From a virus: a stretch of 64,000 bases of DNA. The stretch lies in the IMG/VR virus record IMGVR_UViG_3300010397_000042, positions 1 to 64,000 of that record. The stretch is one strand, 5' to 3'. The position numbers were made by a program, and so were the translations under genes. The notes beneath the pieces were generated by a model. That model did no database searches. It was given only the letters and a program-made list of their open reading frames with translations, and was not told where the DNA came from. Every line of letters starts with the position of its first letter. Position 1 is the stretch's first letter. This document shows, one piece after another, positions 15,151 to 24,412 of the stretch.

Positions 15151-15612
15151 TCAAAATGGAATGTCGTCGTCGCTCACATCACTCGTGAAATCATCATCTA
15201 CAGACTCAGGTTCCGGATTTGTATTTCGTCGCGGTGCAGCAGCCTTCTTAGACTCCTTAGCCTCGCTCTCTCCTCCACCTCGCTTTCCGCCACACAAGAG
15301 AACTTGGTTGGCATTGATCTCTGTTCGGTACCTCTTCTCGCCATCCTTCTCGTAACTCGAGGTACGTAGGCCTCCTTTTACGAAAATGCGATCCCCCTTA
15401 TTGAGGATCTTGGACAGCCCTTCCGCTCGCTTTCCCCAAAGCGTTACAGAGTGCCATTCAGTGCGCTCTTGACGCGTGTTCTCCCTGTCCAGATACGACT
15501 CGGTCGTCGCGAGTCGCAGCTTCAGAATCGCCTGACCGCCACTCGTCACCCGCAACTCAGGGTCTGCTCCGAGGTTCCCCAACAGATTTACTTCGTTTAG
15601 CCCTTCTGCCAT
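15151..15612 (-). CDS. ssb: Single-stranded DNA-binding protein
   Basis: A 153-residue SSB: OB-fold signature (NLLGNLGADPELR, FLT-like W-HSVTLWGKRAE), flexible Gly/Glu-rich linker and an acidic tip DDDIPF that recruits partner proteins. Leader of about 15 nt with AAAGGAAAC ribosome site. It lies downstream of the Sak4-type ATPase, and Sak4 annealases are known to need SSB. Confidence 0.92.
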   Translation of the reverse strand: MAEGLNEVNLLGNLGADPELRVTSGGQAILKLRLATTESYLDRENTRQERTEWHSVTLWGKRAEGLSKILNKGDRIFVKGGLRTSSYEKDGEKRYRTEINANQVLLCGGKRGGGESEAKESKKAAAPRRNTNPEPESVDDDFTSDVSDDDIPF

Positions 15613-15633
15613 TGCTGTTTCCTTTCAAGTCTT

Positions 15634-15662
15634 AGTATAGCACCGTGTTCAGAGTGTGTCAA
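15634..15662 (-). promoter_or_regulatory. Phage promoter for ssb
   Basis: -35 TTGACA (block TTGACACACTCTGAA), 17 bp, -10 TATACT with extended TGC. The -35 overlaps the TGA of the upstream nuclease gene. Confidence 0.85.
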
Positions 15663-16783
15663 GACGCCATCGGCAAGCGCTTTTGCTTCCGGAACTCAGG
15701 GTAGACAGTTTTTCCCTTGAAGGACGCAAGCTTCTTCTCGATGTCTTCATCAGACATACCGAGCTTTGCGAGAGCCTTGACGAGCTCGCCTCGCATTGCA
15801 TCGGTGTCTTCGTATGATCGGCTCCTTTCGACGGGCCTGACTTCGTACTTATCACCGATCGGGATAGGCTTTTCCGCGGCGATTTTCTTCAAGCCTTTGA
15901 GTACGGGCTCAAGGAGTTTCTCCGCCTGTTTTGCCAGCTCCCAGACCTGACCCATCTCCTCCGGTGTGAGAGCGGTGAGATGAGGTCCTTGGGTAATCTC
16001 GGTGAGTTTCCCCAGCATCGCTTTCGCGGTGTTCATCCAGTACGGACAGTACGTCATCGCAGGGCAGTATGCACATGCTTCGTCACTAGGACTGACGGGC
16101 GGCATGATCCCAGACGCCAGCAAGCTCTTGGCTGCTAGTACGTTGTCAATCGCGCTTTTCAGCTGATCGCAGTACTCCTCCGCATCGAACAGGGTGAACT
16201 CGTGGCCATCGTGCTTGATTTCACCGCTGTCCCAGATGTACGCAACACGGCTAATAGCCGTAGAAGCGTCGTAATAGAGCATCAGTCCGGTAGCGCAAAC
16301 TCGTCGCTGCCAGTGCTCTGCTGGATCCCCGATGCTCTGGCCGCTCTTGTAATCCAACTCCACTGGCGTTGTTTCGAAGAATGCCTCGACGTCGATCGTG
16401 AAAGGAATTTCATACGTAGATAGCGGTGCTTGTCCCGTTCGCTCCAGTTCTCCATTGTAGTCTCTCCCAATGTTGGTGCCGACGTATCGGGTGGTTCGGG
16501 TTTGGACATTCAGCGCGTAGGCCTTCTCGCATCCAGTTACGCGAAGACCATCGAGAGCCGAGTTCAGATTCATGCCAGCAGCGGTGTGGCGATACTCTTC
16601 GCTTACAGCCGCGAGAGCGGCATCGCGAGAGCTCGGACTTATGGTTACTACTCGAGCGAACGCGTGAAGCTCGTTCCCGCGCTCAGCTCGCTCAGTGCTC
16701 GTTCTGACTTGGGGAAGCGCAAGGCGCGTGGGGCAAAGAATCGTTGCCCCAGCACCCGACGCCGACATGCCAGACCAGCTCAT
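15659..16783 (-). CDS. PD-(D/E)XK nuclease, RecB/Cas4-like with Cys cluster
   Basis: A 374-residue protein whose core holds the nuclease motif ELDYKSGQ (Asp and Lys of the active site) and a C-terminal CAYCPAMTYC cluster typical of iron-sulphur RecB/Cas4-family exonucleases; I place it near the phage DUF2800 group. Likely resects DNA ends for the recombination module. Coupled by ATGA to the Sak4-type gene upstream and followed by the ssb promoter at its stop. Confidence 0.75.
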   Translation of the reverse strand: MSWSGMSASGAGATILCPTRLALPQVRTSTERAERGNELHAFARVVTISPSSRDAALAAVSEEYRHTAAGMNLNSALDGLRVTGCEKAYALNVQTRTTRYVGTNIGRDYNGELERTGQAPLSTYEIPFTIDVEAFFETTPVELDYKSGQSIGDPAEHWQRRVCATGLMLYYDASTAISRVAYIWDSGEIKHDGHEFTLFDAEEYCDQLKSAIDNVLAAKSLLASGIMPPVSPSDEACAYCPAMTYCPYWMNTAKAMLGKLTEITQGPHLTALTPEEMGQVWELAKQAEKLLEPVLKGLKKIAAEKPIPIGDKYEVRPVERSRSYEDTDAMRGELVKALAKLGMSDEDIEKKLASFKGKTVYPEFRKQKRLPMAS

Positions 16784-17763
16784 GCCGCTGCGCTCCGCAG
16801 TTCAGCGGTTCGAACCTTGAAGGCCTCAGCAAGCTTCTTGTACTCCTCCGGAGAGATTTGCTTGTCATTCCAGACTTGTCGGATCTCGACTCCGATGGCC
16901 TTCAGAGCGACCTCGTCGGGGGCGGTTTGGATGGACACGAGGAGCGTCTCGAACGAGCTACTCGGAACAGAAGGAGAGCTACTCGGAGCTGATGGTGCTG
17001 CCTCCGGTACTGCCATGATCCGAGGATTCGACTCGACGTCGTAATCGGACAGCCACTCCATGATCGGCTTGGCGATGTTGGCACCAGGCATGGAGTACAG
17101 CTGACCATCGAGGGAACGACATCGCGTCTTGTCGATCGTCATGTTGTGATCCATGTCCATGTTGGCCTGGATATCGAATTCGTACTCGAATCCGTCGCGC
17201 ATCTGCGCGCCCATGCCGACCTTGACCTTCTTCTTCTTCCCGTTGACCTCCTCGTCGGCGTACTCGGTCTTCGCCCGAAGATTGCCGATAAAGTGGCAGG
17301 GAAGGTTCAGGATCGTCGTGATGAGCTCGTTGTATTGCTTGGTAACGACCTTCCAAGCTGCGAAGCTGTCGTACTTACCTGACTTGACCTGAATTCGCTT
17401 GGCAACGATTTCGACCTGATCGAGAGCACCGCCGTTTGCGAACCAGAAGTGACTGAGGGAGTCCACAACAATCCCGTCATACTGGCCGCCGAGCTCGCGA
17501 AGAGCCTCGGTAAGCGACTCGAGATTGTAATTGCCCTTCCAGCAATCGTTGTCGATGACCTTGAACTTGCGAGGGAACTCCTTACGATACTTCGCCGCAG
17601 AACCCTGCTCGGTATCGAGGACGAGAATGTTCTGACATCCCATCTCCATCAGAATGTTGATGGCTGAGAACGTCTTACCGCTACCCGAGGGACCCGTAAT
17701 CGCCATACGGAGATGGCCTTGGACCTTCGCTGCTTCCTTCACGAAACCGGAGAATTTACCCAT
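16780..17763 (-). CDS. Sak4-type RecA-like ATPase
   Basis: A 327-residue AAA/RecA-fold ATPase with Walker A GPSGSGKT near residues 24-31, Walker B-like IVVDSLSH, and a C-terminal tail after a Ser/Pro/Ala linker. Matches Sak4 single-strand annealing ATPases of phage recombination modules. Operon: Sak4, nuclease, then ssb. Its own promoter lies directly upstream and the AGGAGAAAGG ribosome site is strong. Confidence 0.85.
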   Translation of the reverse strand: MGKFSGFVKEAAKVQGHLRMAITGPSGSGKTFSAINILMEMGCQNILVLDTEQGSAAKYRKEFPRKFKVIDNDCWKGNYNLESLTEALRELGGQYDGIVVDSLSHFWFANGGALDQVEIVAKRIQVKSGKYDSFAAWKVVTKQYNELITTILNLPCHFIGNLRAKTEYADEEVNGKKKKVKVGMGAQMRDGFEYEFDIQANMDMDHNMTIDKTRCRSLDGQLYSMPGANIAKPIMEWLSDYDVESNPRIMAVPEAAPSAPSSSPSVPSSSFETLLVSIQTAPDEVALKAIGVEIRQVWNDKQISPEEYKKLAEAFKVRTAELRSAAA

Positions 17764-17787
17764 TTGAGCTACCGCCTTTCTCCTCGT

Positions 17788-17816
17788 ATTATAGTCCGAA
17801 CCTCAGAGTGTGTCAA
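17788..17816 (-). promoter_or_regulatory. Phage promoter for the recombination operon
   Basis: -35 TTGACA in TTGACACACTCTGAG, 17 bp, -10 TATAAT. Divergent from the promoter at 18023 across about 200 bp in which I see no convincing gene. Confidence 0.88.
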
Positions 17817-18022
17817 GTAGAGTTGCAAAGAAACTGAGAGTGTGCTAGATTTCAAGTGTGCTTTACGAGACAGAGTGGAGAGGGAAGGTCTATCAGTACC
17901 GGACGCACGGCAGCTCAGCGTGTCTCTCTATAGATGGACAAAACATCTGGTGGGGCAAGACCGGTCAGCCGTTGCCGTGTCGGATAGCACCGCTGATTGT
18001 GATACTGACTTTGTCCCTCGCA

Positions 18023-18051
18023 TTGACACACTCTTAGGTGTGCGCTATACT
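18023..18051 (+). promoter_or_regulatory. Phage promoter for the replication block
   Basis: -35 TTGACA in TTGACACACTCTTAG, 17 bp, -10 TATACT. TSS predicted near 18058, followed by TGAGGTGA and a TTG start. Confidence 0.88.
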
Positions 18052-18072
18052 ATGGGCATATGAGGTGATTCC

Positions 18073-18399
18073 TTGGCATCTAGCAATTATTTCAAGACTA
18101 TCGACGGTTCCTTTTTCTTCTTCAATGAACACTTCCCTATCTCGGTTTCGCAGGCGTTTCGAGCTGCTCTGGGGGGTCCTGACGACCCGCTCCCTGCCAT
18201 CTACTCTCCTGTTTGGATTGCCGGTCCGTGGGATCAGTGTCCGATCGTTGGTCATCGACCACGTAAGAAGGTCTTGAAGGACCTGGCTCGAACCGATGAA
18301 CCGGGAACGATCGAGCAGCTCCACAAGGAGCTCAGCGCCATCGAGAATCGATTTGAAGCGGTGGGCCGACGAGTTCCTCTTGAGACGGTGGCGGCGTGA
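18073..18399 (+). CDS. Hypothetical protein (108 aa)
   Basis: TTG start at 18073 with GAGGTGA upstream. Aromatic N-terminal half and a helical, charged C-terminus. No known domain; first gene of the plus-strand replication block and coupled to the HNH gene. Confidence 0.65.
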   Translation: MASSNYFKTIDGSFFFFNEHFPISVSQAFRAALGGPDDPLPAIYSPVWIAGPWDQCPIVGHRPRKKVLKDLARTDEPGTIEQLHKELSAIENRFEAVGRRVPLETVAA

Positions 18400-18848
18400 G
18401 CGATGCCGAACGCTTCTGGAGCAGGGTTCAGAAGGGTCCTAACAATCACTGCTGGATATGGATTGCAGGAAAGCAACATGGATATGGAATACTGAGAGTT
18501 GGCGGTAGATGCGTACGCGCACACCGCTATAGCTTCATGTTGAATTCCGGAGAGCCAATTCCAGAAGGAATGAACGTCCTGCATAAGTGTGACAACCCAG
18601 CTTGTGTGCGACCAGATCACCTGTTCTTGGGTACGCAAGAAGACAATAATCACGATCGATCGAGAAAGAATCGAAATGCTAAAGGGGAAACGAGAAAGAA
18701 CGCCAAGCTGACAACTGAAGATGTCGTCCGTATTCGCGAATTGGCGGCAGCTGGTATACCTCGGAGAACCCTTATGCATATGTTCGGCATATCCGGCACC
18801 ACCGTAAACAACATCAAACGTCGCGTAGATTGGAAACACGTGGAGTGA
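18396..18848 (+). CDS. HNH endonuclease with C-terminal HTH
   Basis: A 150-residue HNH_3-type nuclease: HKCDNPACVRPDHLFLGT holds the paired Cys and the DHL/H-N motif. It is followed by a HTH segment (AAAGIPRRTLMHMFGISGTTVNNI) that would add DNA contacts, as in NUMOD-containing homing endonucleases. The gene is less GC-rich than its neighbours by eye, suggesting recent arrival as a free-standing mobile endonuclease. Confidence 0.8.
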   Translation: MSDAERFWSRVQKGPNNHCWIWIAGKQHGYGILRVGGRCVRAHRYSFMLNSGEPIPEGMNVLHKCDNPACVRPDHLFLGTQEDNNHDRSRKNRNAKGETRKNAKLTTEDVVRIRELAAAGIPRRTLMHMFGISGTTVNNIKRRVDWKHVE

Positions 18849-19021
18849 GTAATGAAATTGAAGTATATAATCGCTTATGCTGGTGTGGCTGTCATCACGC
18901 TACGCACTGGCGAGATCACCACGGAGAAGGTCCATGCCTCGGTCTCCGTTGCGACGGGTGCCCATTCTTCCGCGATCGCTGGGAACCGGATCCCCTACTG
19001 GTGAGAGGTAAGAAGAAATGA
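18845..19021 (+). CDS. Small Cys/His-rich protein (58 aa)
   Basis: GTG at 18845 overlaps the HNH stop. Contains CWCGCHHATH...CLGLRCDGC, a likely zinc site. A competing ATG frame at 18852 exists but has no matching motif, so this frame is preferred. Confidence 0.6.
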   Translation: MSNEIEVYNRLCWCGCHHATHWRDHHGEGPCLGLRCDGCPFFRDRWEPDPLLVRGKKK

Positions 19022-19404
19022 GAGAGGAATTAGACCAAGCCCTCTGTAGGGATTTTCCGATTCTCTATCGAGATCGGAACGGATCGCTACGAGAGACTTG
19101 TATGGCATACGGTTTCTGTTGCGGCGACGGTTGGTACCACATTATCAGGTGGTTATCTGAGAAACTGGAACCTGCAATCGCAGCACTCCCTGAAGAGGAG
19201 CGACCGTGCGCGTTCCAAGTGAAGGAGAAATTTGGAACTCTCCGGTACTACATGTCGTCCGAAACCGACGAGATGACGAAGTGGATCGCAATGGCTGAGC
19301 ATCTGAGCGCTGACACCTGCGAGGAATGCGGCGCCGAAGGCAAGCTCAGACCAGGTGGATGGATTCAAACCCTTTGTGACGGGTGCCATGAAAAGCGCAG
19401 CTGA
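19018..19404 (+). CDS. Conserved phage zinc-ribbon protein (128 aa)
   Basis: Contains CAFQVKEKFGTLRYYMS and a C-terminal C-x2-C/C-x2-C ribbon (CEECG, CDGCHEKRS), a combination seen in many phage hypothetical proteins. Coupled by ATGA to the previous gene. Confidence 0.7.
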   Translation: MREELDQALCRDFPILYRDRNGSLRETCMAYGFCCGDGWYHIIRWLSEKLEPAIAALPEEERPCAFQVKEKFGTLRYYMSSETDEMTKWIAMAEHLSADTCEECGAEGKLRPGGWIQTLCDGCHEKRS

Positions 19405-19591
19405 GCGAACGATCGCAATGTTTCCCGATGAACCTATTCGCCCTAAGAAGCGACTAGGTCCGTGTAGCAAAACCTTGAAGACCAGGTTGTGGAAGACCGC
19501 AATCGCCTGGGTTCAGGGAAAAGAGCTGGCCGCGAACGTAGCTGCCTACGCCGAACAGCTGGCTAGGGTCCTGGAGACGGAGGGGAAGTAG
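19388..19591 (+). CDS. Hypothetical protein (67 aa)
   Basis: ATG at 19388 inside the 3' end of the previous gene. Basic N-terminus, Ala-rich C-terminal helix. Start is uncertain; function unknown. Confidence 0.5.
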   Translation: MKSAAERTIAMFPDEPIRPKKRLGPCSKTLKTRLWKTAIAWVQGKELAANVAAYAEQLARVLETEGK

Positions 19592-20008
19592 ATGAGCTTG
19601 ATTAGTGATTCATACAAGTTGCACCAGAATGGCACTCACATAAGGTGGGTGGTTGTACCCGAAGTGGATGATGTCAGTTCATGTGTTGCGGCAATGAATG
19701 AACTTGCAGAGATGCTCGATCTACATGAGGGGCAGCCCAAAACGCACGTCTATGAGAAGGGCAAGGCAATCAGGTTCCGTAGGCTCGGTACGACCGAATG
19801 GGGTGCAATCGAACGTTTCTTGGATGAGCAAGAGTCTCGATTTCGCGGTCACGTAAAAGATCGAAGCATCCACAACCCCAACGCGAAAGACGATGGGGAT
19901 TATCGCGATATCGAACGACGCGGCATGCCACCCAAGGATTGGGTTCGAAGAATACATGCACTGCGGCGAGGAATCGAACACCACGCATCTTCGCACTACA
20001 ACCGATGA
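19592..20008 (+). CDS. Hypothetical protein (138 aa)
   Basis: ATG directly after the preceding TAG. Alpha/beta N-terminal half and a basic His/Arg-rich C-terminus; no motif I recognise. The stop overlaps the polymerase ATG. Confidence 0.65.
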   Translation: MSLISDSYKLHQNGTHIRWVVVPEVDDVSSCVAAMNELAEMLDLHEGQPKTHVYEKGKAIRFRRLGTTEWGAIERFLDEQESRFRGHVKDRSIHNPNAKDDGDYRDIERRGMPPKDWVRRIHALRRGIEHHASSHYNR

Positions 20009-22263
20009 TCTCCGCATGGACGTCACACGGTAGAATCCTCTCCTCATACCGCAAGAACGGTGTGCTCGACATTCGCGACATCGGCGGCGCCGAGTATGTC
20101 GGCTTCATCAAGAAGGGTACACCGCATAATCTACTTGATGATCCCGGAGTCCTCTCGATCCGAGATGACTTCCCGGGTTGGCAGAAGGTCGCGTTCGTAG
20201 ATTACGACTCGCGTAAGGCATGTCTCGAGAACAACCCCCGTCTCCTATTCGAGGCTGACGTACCGCCAGTTCGTCGATTCTTGACGGACAATTTTTGCAA
20301 GATCGACCCCCCACGCCGTGTGTTTCTCGACATCGAAACGGATTCGCGGGTGCCTTTTTCGCAGGCTTTGGTTACCGGCACGCGGCTTCTGTCGTTCGCA
20401 CTAGTCGACGAGGAAAACAACAAACACGTCCTCGGGCTCGAGGATGACGACGATCAGGCGGAAGCCGAGCTCTGGGGCGAGCTCTGGCGTCTGATGGGAG
20501 AGTACGACCAGGTCTGCGCATGGAGCGGTGATCGCTTTGACTTTCAGGTCATGAAAATCCAGTGTGAGAAGTACGCACGGAGGTTCAAGCGGATCCTAGA
20601 TCCATACTGGGATCATCGACGGCGGATTCAGCAGGTCGATCAGATGTTGTGCTTCAAGCGCCATCACATGGCAGCTGAAAGCGGCGACGAGAAAACCTCC
20701 CTGCGCCTGAACGACGTCTGCGAGGCCCTCTTCGGCGAGGGTAAGAACGATTTTGATAGCAGTAAGACTTGGGAGGCATGGTCTGCAGGCGGTGCAGCTC
20801 GACAGGAGCTCCTCGACTACAACTTGCAGGACACCGCTCTCCTGAATCGTCTGGAGCAGGAGACGGGCTACCTCGCTCTACAACAGACGATCGCTGAGGT
20901 CACCCTTACGTTCGTAAACACGCACACGCTGAAGCCGATGCCGTGGATTGATGCCTATCTCCTCAAGATGGCACACAAGCTCAAGACTCATCTTCCGAGT
21001 AAGCACCCAGGTGAGAACGGCGCTGATGTCGAAGGTGCGATCGTCATTCCACCCAGAAAGCTCGGCGTTCACGAGAACGTGCACGTGTGCGACTTCAAGA
21101 GTCTCTATCCAACGGTGATCAGGACCTGGAATCTAGGAAGCGAAACCATTCTCGACGGGCCCGCCGAAGGTGCTTGCAAGGCAGCGAACGGTCACTACTT
21201 CCGAACGGATCAACAGAGCATGCTCTCCATGTTCTGCGAAGAGATGATGAACGGTCGCGATAAATACAAGAAGGAGATGAAGAAGCACCCTCCAGGAACT
21301 CCCGCATGGAAGGATGTCGAACGTAAATCGAAAGCCTTCAAGATCGCGAACAACTCAGGGTTCGGAGTCACGGGTAACCCGTTCTTCCGGCTCTACGATC
21401 CGCGTATCACCGACGCTATCATCAGCGGGGCTCGAGTGTGCCTCCTGACTGTCGAAGAGGCTGCAGTGGCCGCGAATAAAGATGCTCTTTATGGGGACAC
21501 GGACAGCTTGTTCGTTTGTGGTGGTACCGTTGCTGAATTCGACGATTTTGTCAAGAGATGCAATTCTGATCATCTTCCCAAGATGCTTGACACCTATGGT
21601 TGCCGTCAAGATTTCCGTGTGATCGAGCTCGCCTACGAAAAGCAGTTCGCAAGACTTGTGTTTCCCCTTGGCAAAGACGGAACGGCTAGCGCCAAGCGAT
21701 ATGCTGGTCTTTACGCGCATTACGGTGGTAAAGCAGCCACCGCCGATTCGAAGCCTGAGATTCGTGGGCTCGAGTGGATGCGAACAGACTCCACTCGCGG
21801 AGCTCGTCACATGCAGCGTGACGCCATCGAGATGATTCTGCGAGGTCGCGTGACCTCGGAGGAGGCGGAGGAATGGGTCAAGCGACGTCGGCAGCTGTTC
21901 TTCGAAGGAGAGGTTCCGCTCGAGGACATCGTTCTTAGTAAGGGCATCTCAAGACCCCTTGACGCATACAAGACGGTTGGTCCACACGTTCGTATCGCCT
22001 CAGCGCTTGCTGAGGCAGGCGAGGACATCGGAGAGGGAACTCGCATCTCGTATGTGGTTACCGATGGTTCGGTGAGCCCGGCGACCGTGATCCCAGCAAG
22101 CGAATACAAAGGGCAGTTCGACCGCTATCACTATTGGAATAAAGCTTACTATTCCGCAACATTACGAGTTCTCGCAGGTGCGTTTCCAGACCGTAACTGG
22201 CTTCGCTGGGTCGCAAGGCGTCCGCGAAAAGTCCCTGTAAAACAGCTTAGTCTTATCACTTGA
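20005..22263 (+). CDS. Family B DNA polymerase with 3'-5' exonuclease
   Basis: A 752-residue replicative polymerase. Exo I FLDIETDS, Exo II WSGDRFDFQV, Exo III YNLQDTALL; polymerase motif A DFKSLYPTVI, motif B KIANNSGFG, motif C YGDTDSLFV, and a KxRY-type AKRYAGL. All catalytic carboxylates are present. ATG at 20005 overlaps the upstream TGA. The promoter for the next gene overlaps its stop codon. Confidence 0.95.
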   Translation: MISAWTSHGRILSSYRKNGVLDIRDIGGAEYVGFIKKGTPHNLLDDPGVLSIRDDFPGWQKVAFVDYDSRKACLENNPRLLFEADVPPVRRFLTDNFCKIDPPRRVFLDIETDSRVPFSQALVTGTRLLSFALVDEENNKHVLGLEDDDDQAEAELWGELWRLMGEYDQVCAWSGDRFDFQVMKIQCEKYARRFKRILDPYWDHRRRIQQVDQMLCFKRHHMAAESGDEKTSLRLNDVCEALFGEGKNDFDSSKTWEAWSAGGAARQELLDYNLQDTALLNRLEQETGYLALQQTIAEVTLTFVNTHTLKPMPWIDAYLLKMAHKLKTHLPSKHPGENGADVEGAIVIPPRKLGVHENVHVCDFKSLYPTVIRTWNLGSETILDGPAEGACKAANGHYFRTDQQSMLSMFCEEMMNGRDKYKKEMKKHPPGTPAWKDVERKSKAFKIANNSGFGVTGNPFFRLYDPRITDAIISGARVCLLTVEEAAVAANKDALYGDTDSLFVCGGTVAEFDDFVKRCNSDHLPKMLDTYGCRQDFRVIELAYEKQFARLVFPLGKDGTASAKRYAGLYAHYGGKAATADSKPEIRGLEWMRTDSTRGARHMQRDAIEMILRGRVTSEEAEEWVKRRRQLFFEGEVPLEDIVLSKGISRPLDAYKTVGPHVRIASALAEAGEDIGEGTRISYVVTDGSVSPATVIPASEYKGQFDRYHYWNKAYYSATLRVLAGAFPDRNWLRWVARRPRKVPVKQLSLIT

Positions 22264-22288
22264 CACACTCTTGGTTTCGCGCTATAAT
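22260..22288 (+). promoter_or_regulatory. Phage promoter at the polymerase stop codon
   Basis: -35 TTGACA in TTGACACACTCTTGG, 17 bp, -10 TATAAT. The TGA of the polymerase gene lies within the -35. Only 10 bp separate the -10 from the next ATG, so the predicted mRNA would start about 3-4 nt before it. Confidence 0.85.
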
Positions 22289-22298
22289 AGGAGGTAAT

Positions 22299-22511
22299 AT
22301 GGCTGAACTTTTTGACTTCATGTATCTCATTTTTCTTCAGGCGTTGAGTCTCGGGATGTCTTCTTGTGGGAGCATCATCACCGCGTGCGCCAACATGGTG
22401 CATGTCTACTTCATCCGTCGTGCGATCAAGCATGACGAGAAGTATGTGAAGAGCTCCAAGTCTGACCTAGAGTCTACACCGCTTGTGTATCTCGATAAGT
22501 CGGTGAACTGA
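22299..22511 (+). CDS. Small membrane protein (70 aa)
   Basis: One or two hydrophobic segments in the first 45 residues, charged C-terminus. GGAGGT lies just upstream of the ATG but might not be in the transcript if the promoter is used as predicted. Confidence 0.6.
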   Translation: MAELFDFMYLIFLQALSLGMSSCGSIITACANMVHVYFIRRAIKHDEKYVKSSKSDLESTPLVYLDKSVN

Positions 22512-23429
22512 TTGGATCAGATCATCGTGTGTGGGGACTGCTCAGACGCAGATCCCAAGCAGTTCGACGTCATGATTGTGGATCCGCCCTACTCGGCGCA
22601 CGTCCACAAGAATGCCACTAGCCAGAGTCCGCGTCGTGGTACTCGCCATCGAGATCTCGGATTCGAGCATCTGAGTGATGAACTTCGTGAGACGATAGCC
22701 GGCTTTGCATCGCAGGTAAGACGCTGGAGTCTGATCTACTCGGACGTGGAAGGTCTTCATGCGTGGCGAAAGTCCTGCATTGAGCATGGAGCAAGCTACA
22801 TCCGCCCAATGGCATGGGTTCGCTGGAGTATGCCCCAGTTGAGCGGTGACCGGCCTACGACGGGGTTCGAGCTCGTCACATGTTACTGGGGCTCGCAGGG
22901 TGGTCGCAAATCCTGGAACGGTCCTGGAAACCTGACACATCTCGATCACAAGTGCTTACGCGGTGAGGGTAAGCACAAGGCTGAAAAGCCACTCGATCAG
23001 ATGTTGGATCTGGTTACGTGGTTTTCTAATCCAGGTGACAAGATCCTCGATCCGTGCGCCGGAGCAGGAACGGTGGGTCTTGCCTGTAAGATCCTGGGTC
23101 GAGAGTACGTCGGGTTCGAGATTGACCCGGTATGGGCGGAGAAGGCGGCTGCTCGGTTGGCTGCACCACTCTCAGAACGAGATCAAGAGCGCTATCAGCG
23201 TTGGCTTGATTCGCAAGTGAAATACTCTGAGAAAAAAGCTATACGCGACGCCAACACGGCGAAGGTGAGGAGGAAGAATGCTCGATCTAAAGACAACAAT
23301 TCAAATGGAGTTGGAGATTCGCAGACTGCAAGTGGGGCAAGCCCGGAAGCGGCTTCGGATGGAGGAGCAGGAAGCGGATCGGGAGAGACGCAGCATCCCC
23401 CACAAGACGCGAGACCGGCTGCTGAGTGA
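22512..23429 (+). CDS. Beta-class DNA N4/N6 methyltransferase
   Basis: A 305-residue methyltransferase: catalytic motif IV VDPPYSAH near residue 25 precedes the SAM-binding DPCAGAGTVGL motif near 190, the beta-class order. TTG start, giving the usual DQIIVCGDC lead-in. The last ~60 residues are Ser/Gly/Ala low complexity and overlap the next gene in another frame. May protect phage DNA from host restriction. Confidence 0.85.
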   Translation: MDQIIVCGDCSDADPKQFDVMIVDPPYSAHVHKNATSQSPRRGTRHRDLGFEHLSDELRETIAGFASQVRRWSLIYSDVEGLHAWRKSCIEHGASYIRPMAWVRWSMPQLSGDRPTTGFELVTCYWGSQGGRKSWNGPGNLTHLDHKCLRGEGKHKAEKPLDQMLDLVTWFSNPGDKILDPCAGAGTVGLACKILGREYVGFEIDPVWAEKAAARLAAPLSERDQERYQRWLDSQVKYSEKKAIRDANTAKVRRKNARSKDNNSNGVGDSQTASGASPEAASDGGAGSGSGETQHPPQDARPAAE

Positions 23430-23517
23430 CATTCGGGATGCGCAGTTGAACGTGGATGCATGTCTGGCTTCGCTCGCAGGAGTCAGTAAGTACCCGCCAC
23501 TTACTAGGAGGATCTGA
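23278..23517 (+). CDS. Helical coiled-coil protein overlapping the methyltransferase
   Basis: 79 residues, charged heptad-rich. Strong AGGAGG site before the ATG. Overlaps the methyltransferase 3' end by 152 bp in another frame; both frames look used. Confidence 0.6.
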   Translation: MLDLKTTIQMELEIRRLQVGQARKRLRMEEQEADRERRSIPHKTRDRLLSDIRDAQLNVDACLASLAGVSKYPPLTRRI

Positions 23518-23660
23518 TGAGTAACTTGAATCCTAATGCTTTGGCTCTTTGGTTGTTTCTTGTTCTGCTCGGCTTCCTGATCGGCGGTTGGCATTACGCC
23601 CTTATTGGTCTGACGGTAGGCGTCGGTATTTCCCTTGCTGTCTCATTGATTGGCGAATGA
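23517..23660 (+). CDS. Two-TM membrane protein (47 aa)
   Basis: AGGAGG site; two hydrophobic helices (about residues 8-23 and 26-44). ATG shares its A with the previous TGA. Unknown role. Confidence 0.6.
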   Translation: MSNLNPNALALWLFLVLLGFLIGGWHYALIGLTVGVGISLAVSLIGE

Positions 23661-24412
23661 CGAAATACCTCAACGACAAGTTCAGCGTATCGGTCGGAGG
23701 GCCCGAGTACGCCGAGGGGTGGGAACGCATCTTCGGTAAGAAGGAAATCGATCCTTCGGATCCCGCGGAGGTTGTGAAGCTCGCGGACAAAGTAAGGGAC
23801 CGTTGGAACGAGACGTTCTTCGGAACGATGGAGGAAACAGTGCAAGAAGTACAACAGCATCTCGAAACAGTCGAAACAGATCTCGCGTTTGACACGTTCG
23901 CAATGGGGCTTCAGAAAGCCTTGGACGAGTATTGGAGGACCGGCCACCGCTCGGATATTCGCGTTCAGGTTGAAGAGTTCCATCGGGCCTACGGGCAACC
24001 GGTACTCGATACACCACAGGTGCCCTCTGAGGAGCGCGTTCGCTTTCGGATGAAGCTTATCGGAGAGGAGTACCTCGAGTTGGTCTCCTCTGTATTCGGA
24101 GTAGATCCGGAGTCTCACAAAGCCTCTGTTGAAATTCTCAACCAGGTTTACGACTTGGCTCCAATCAAGGTTGATCTTCCAAAGGCTATCGATGCACTCC
24201 ACGATATCGATTACGTGGTTGAGGGAATGCGCCTCGAGCTCGGGGTGAATGGATCTCCGATCGCGTGTGAGGTTCATCGAGCCAATATGAGCAAGTTTGG
24301 TGAGGATGGCAAGCCCGTGCTCAACGAATTTGGAAAAGTCATCAAAGGACCAAACTTCAGTCCCCCGGACATCGAAGGTGAGCTGATCAAGCAAGGGTGG
24401 GTGAAGCCATGA
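23657..24412 (+). CDS. MazG-superfamily nucleotide pyrophosphohydrolase-like protein
   Basis: A 251-residue protein whose C-terminal half has the all-alpha NTP pyrophosphohydrolase signature: GEEYLEL, then DALHDIDYVV with acidic metal ligands, and the CEVHRANMSKFG element typical of the phage MazG/PRA-PH-like family. The N-terminal ~110 residues are an added helical domain. Would hydrolyse non-canonical or signalling nucleotides; sits with ThyX and RNR in nucleotide metabolism. Confidence 0.75.
   Translation: MTKYLNDKFSVSVGGPEYAEGWERIFGKKEIDPSDPAEVVKLADKVRDRWNETFFGTMEETVQEVQQHLETVETDLAFDTFAMGLQKALDEYWRTGHRSDIRVQVEEFHRAYGQPVLDTPQVPSEERVRFRMKLIGEEYLELVSSVFGVDPESHKASVEILNQVYDLAPIKVDLPKAIDALHDIDYVVEGMRLELGVNGSPIACEVHRANMSKFGEDGKPVLNEFGKVIKGPNFSPPDIEGELIKQGWVKP

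Noticed and set aside
17842-18063. 73-codon plus ORF between divergent promoters
   Set aside because: No ribosome site, and it runs through a promoter; treated as control region.
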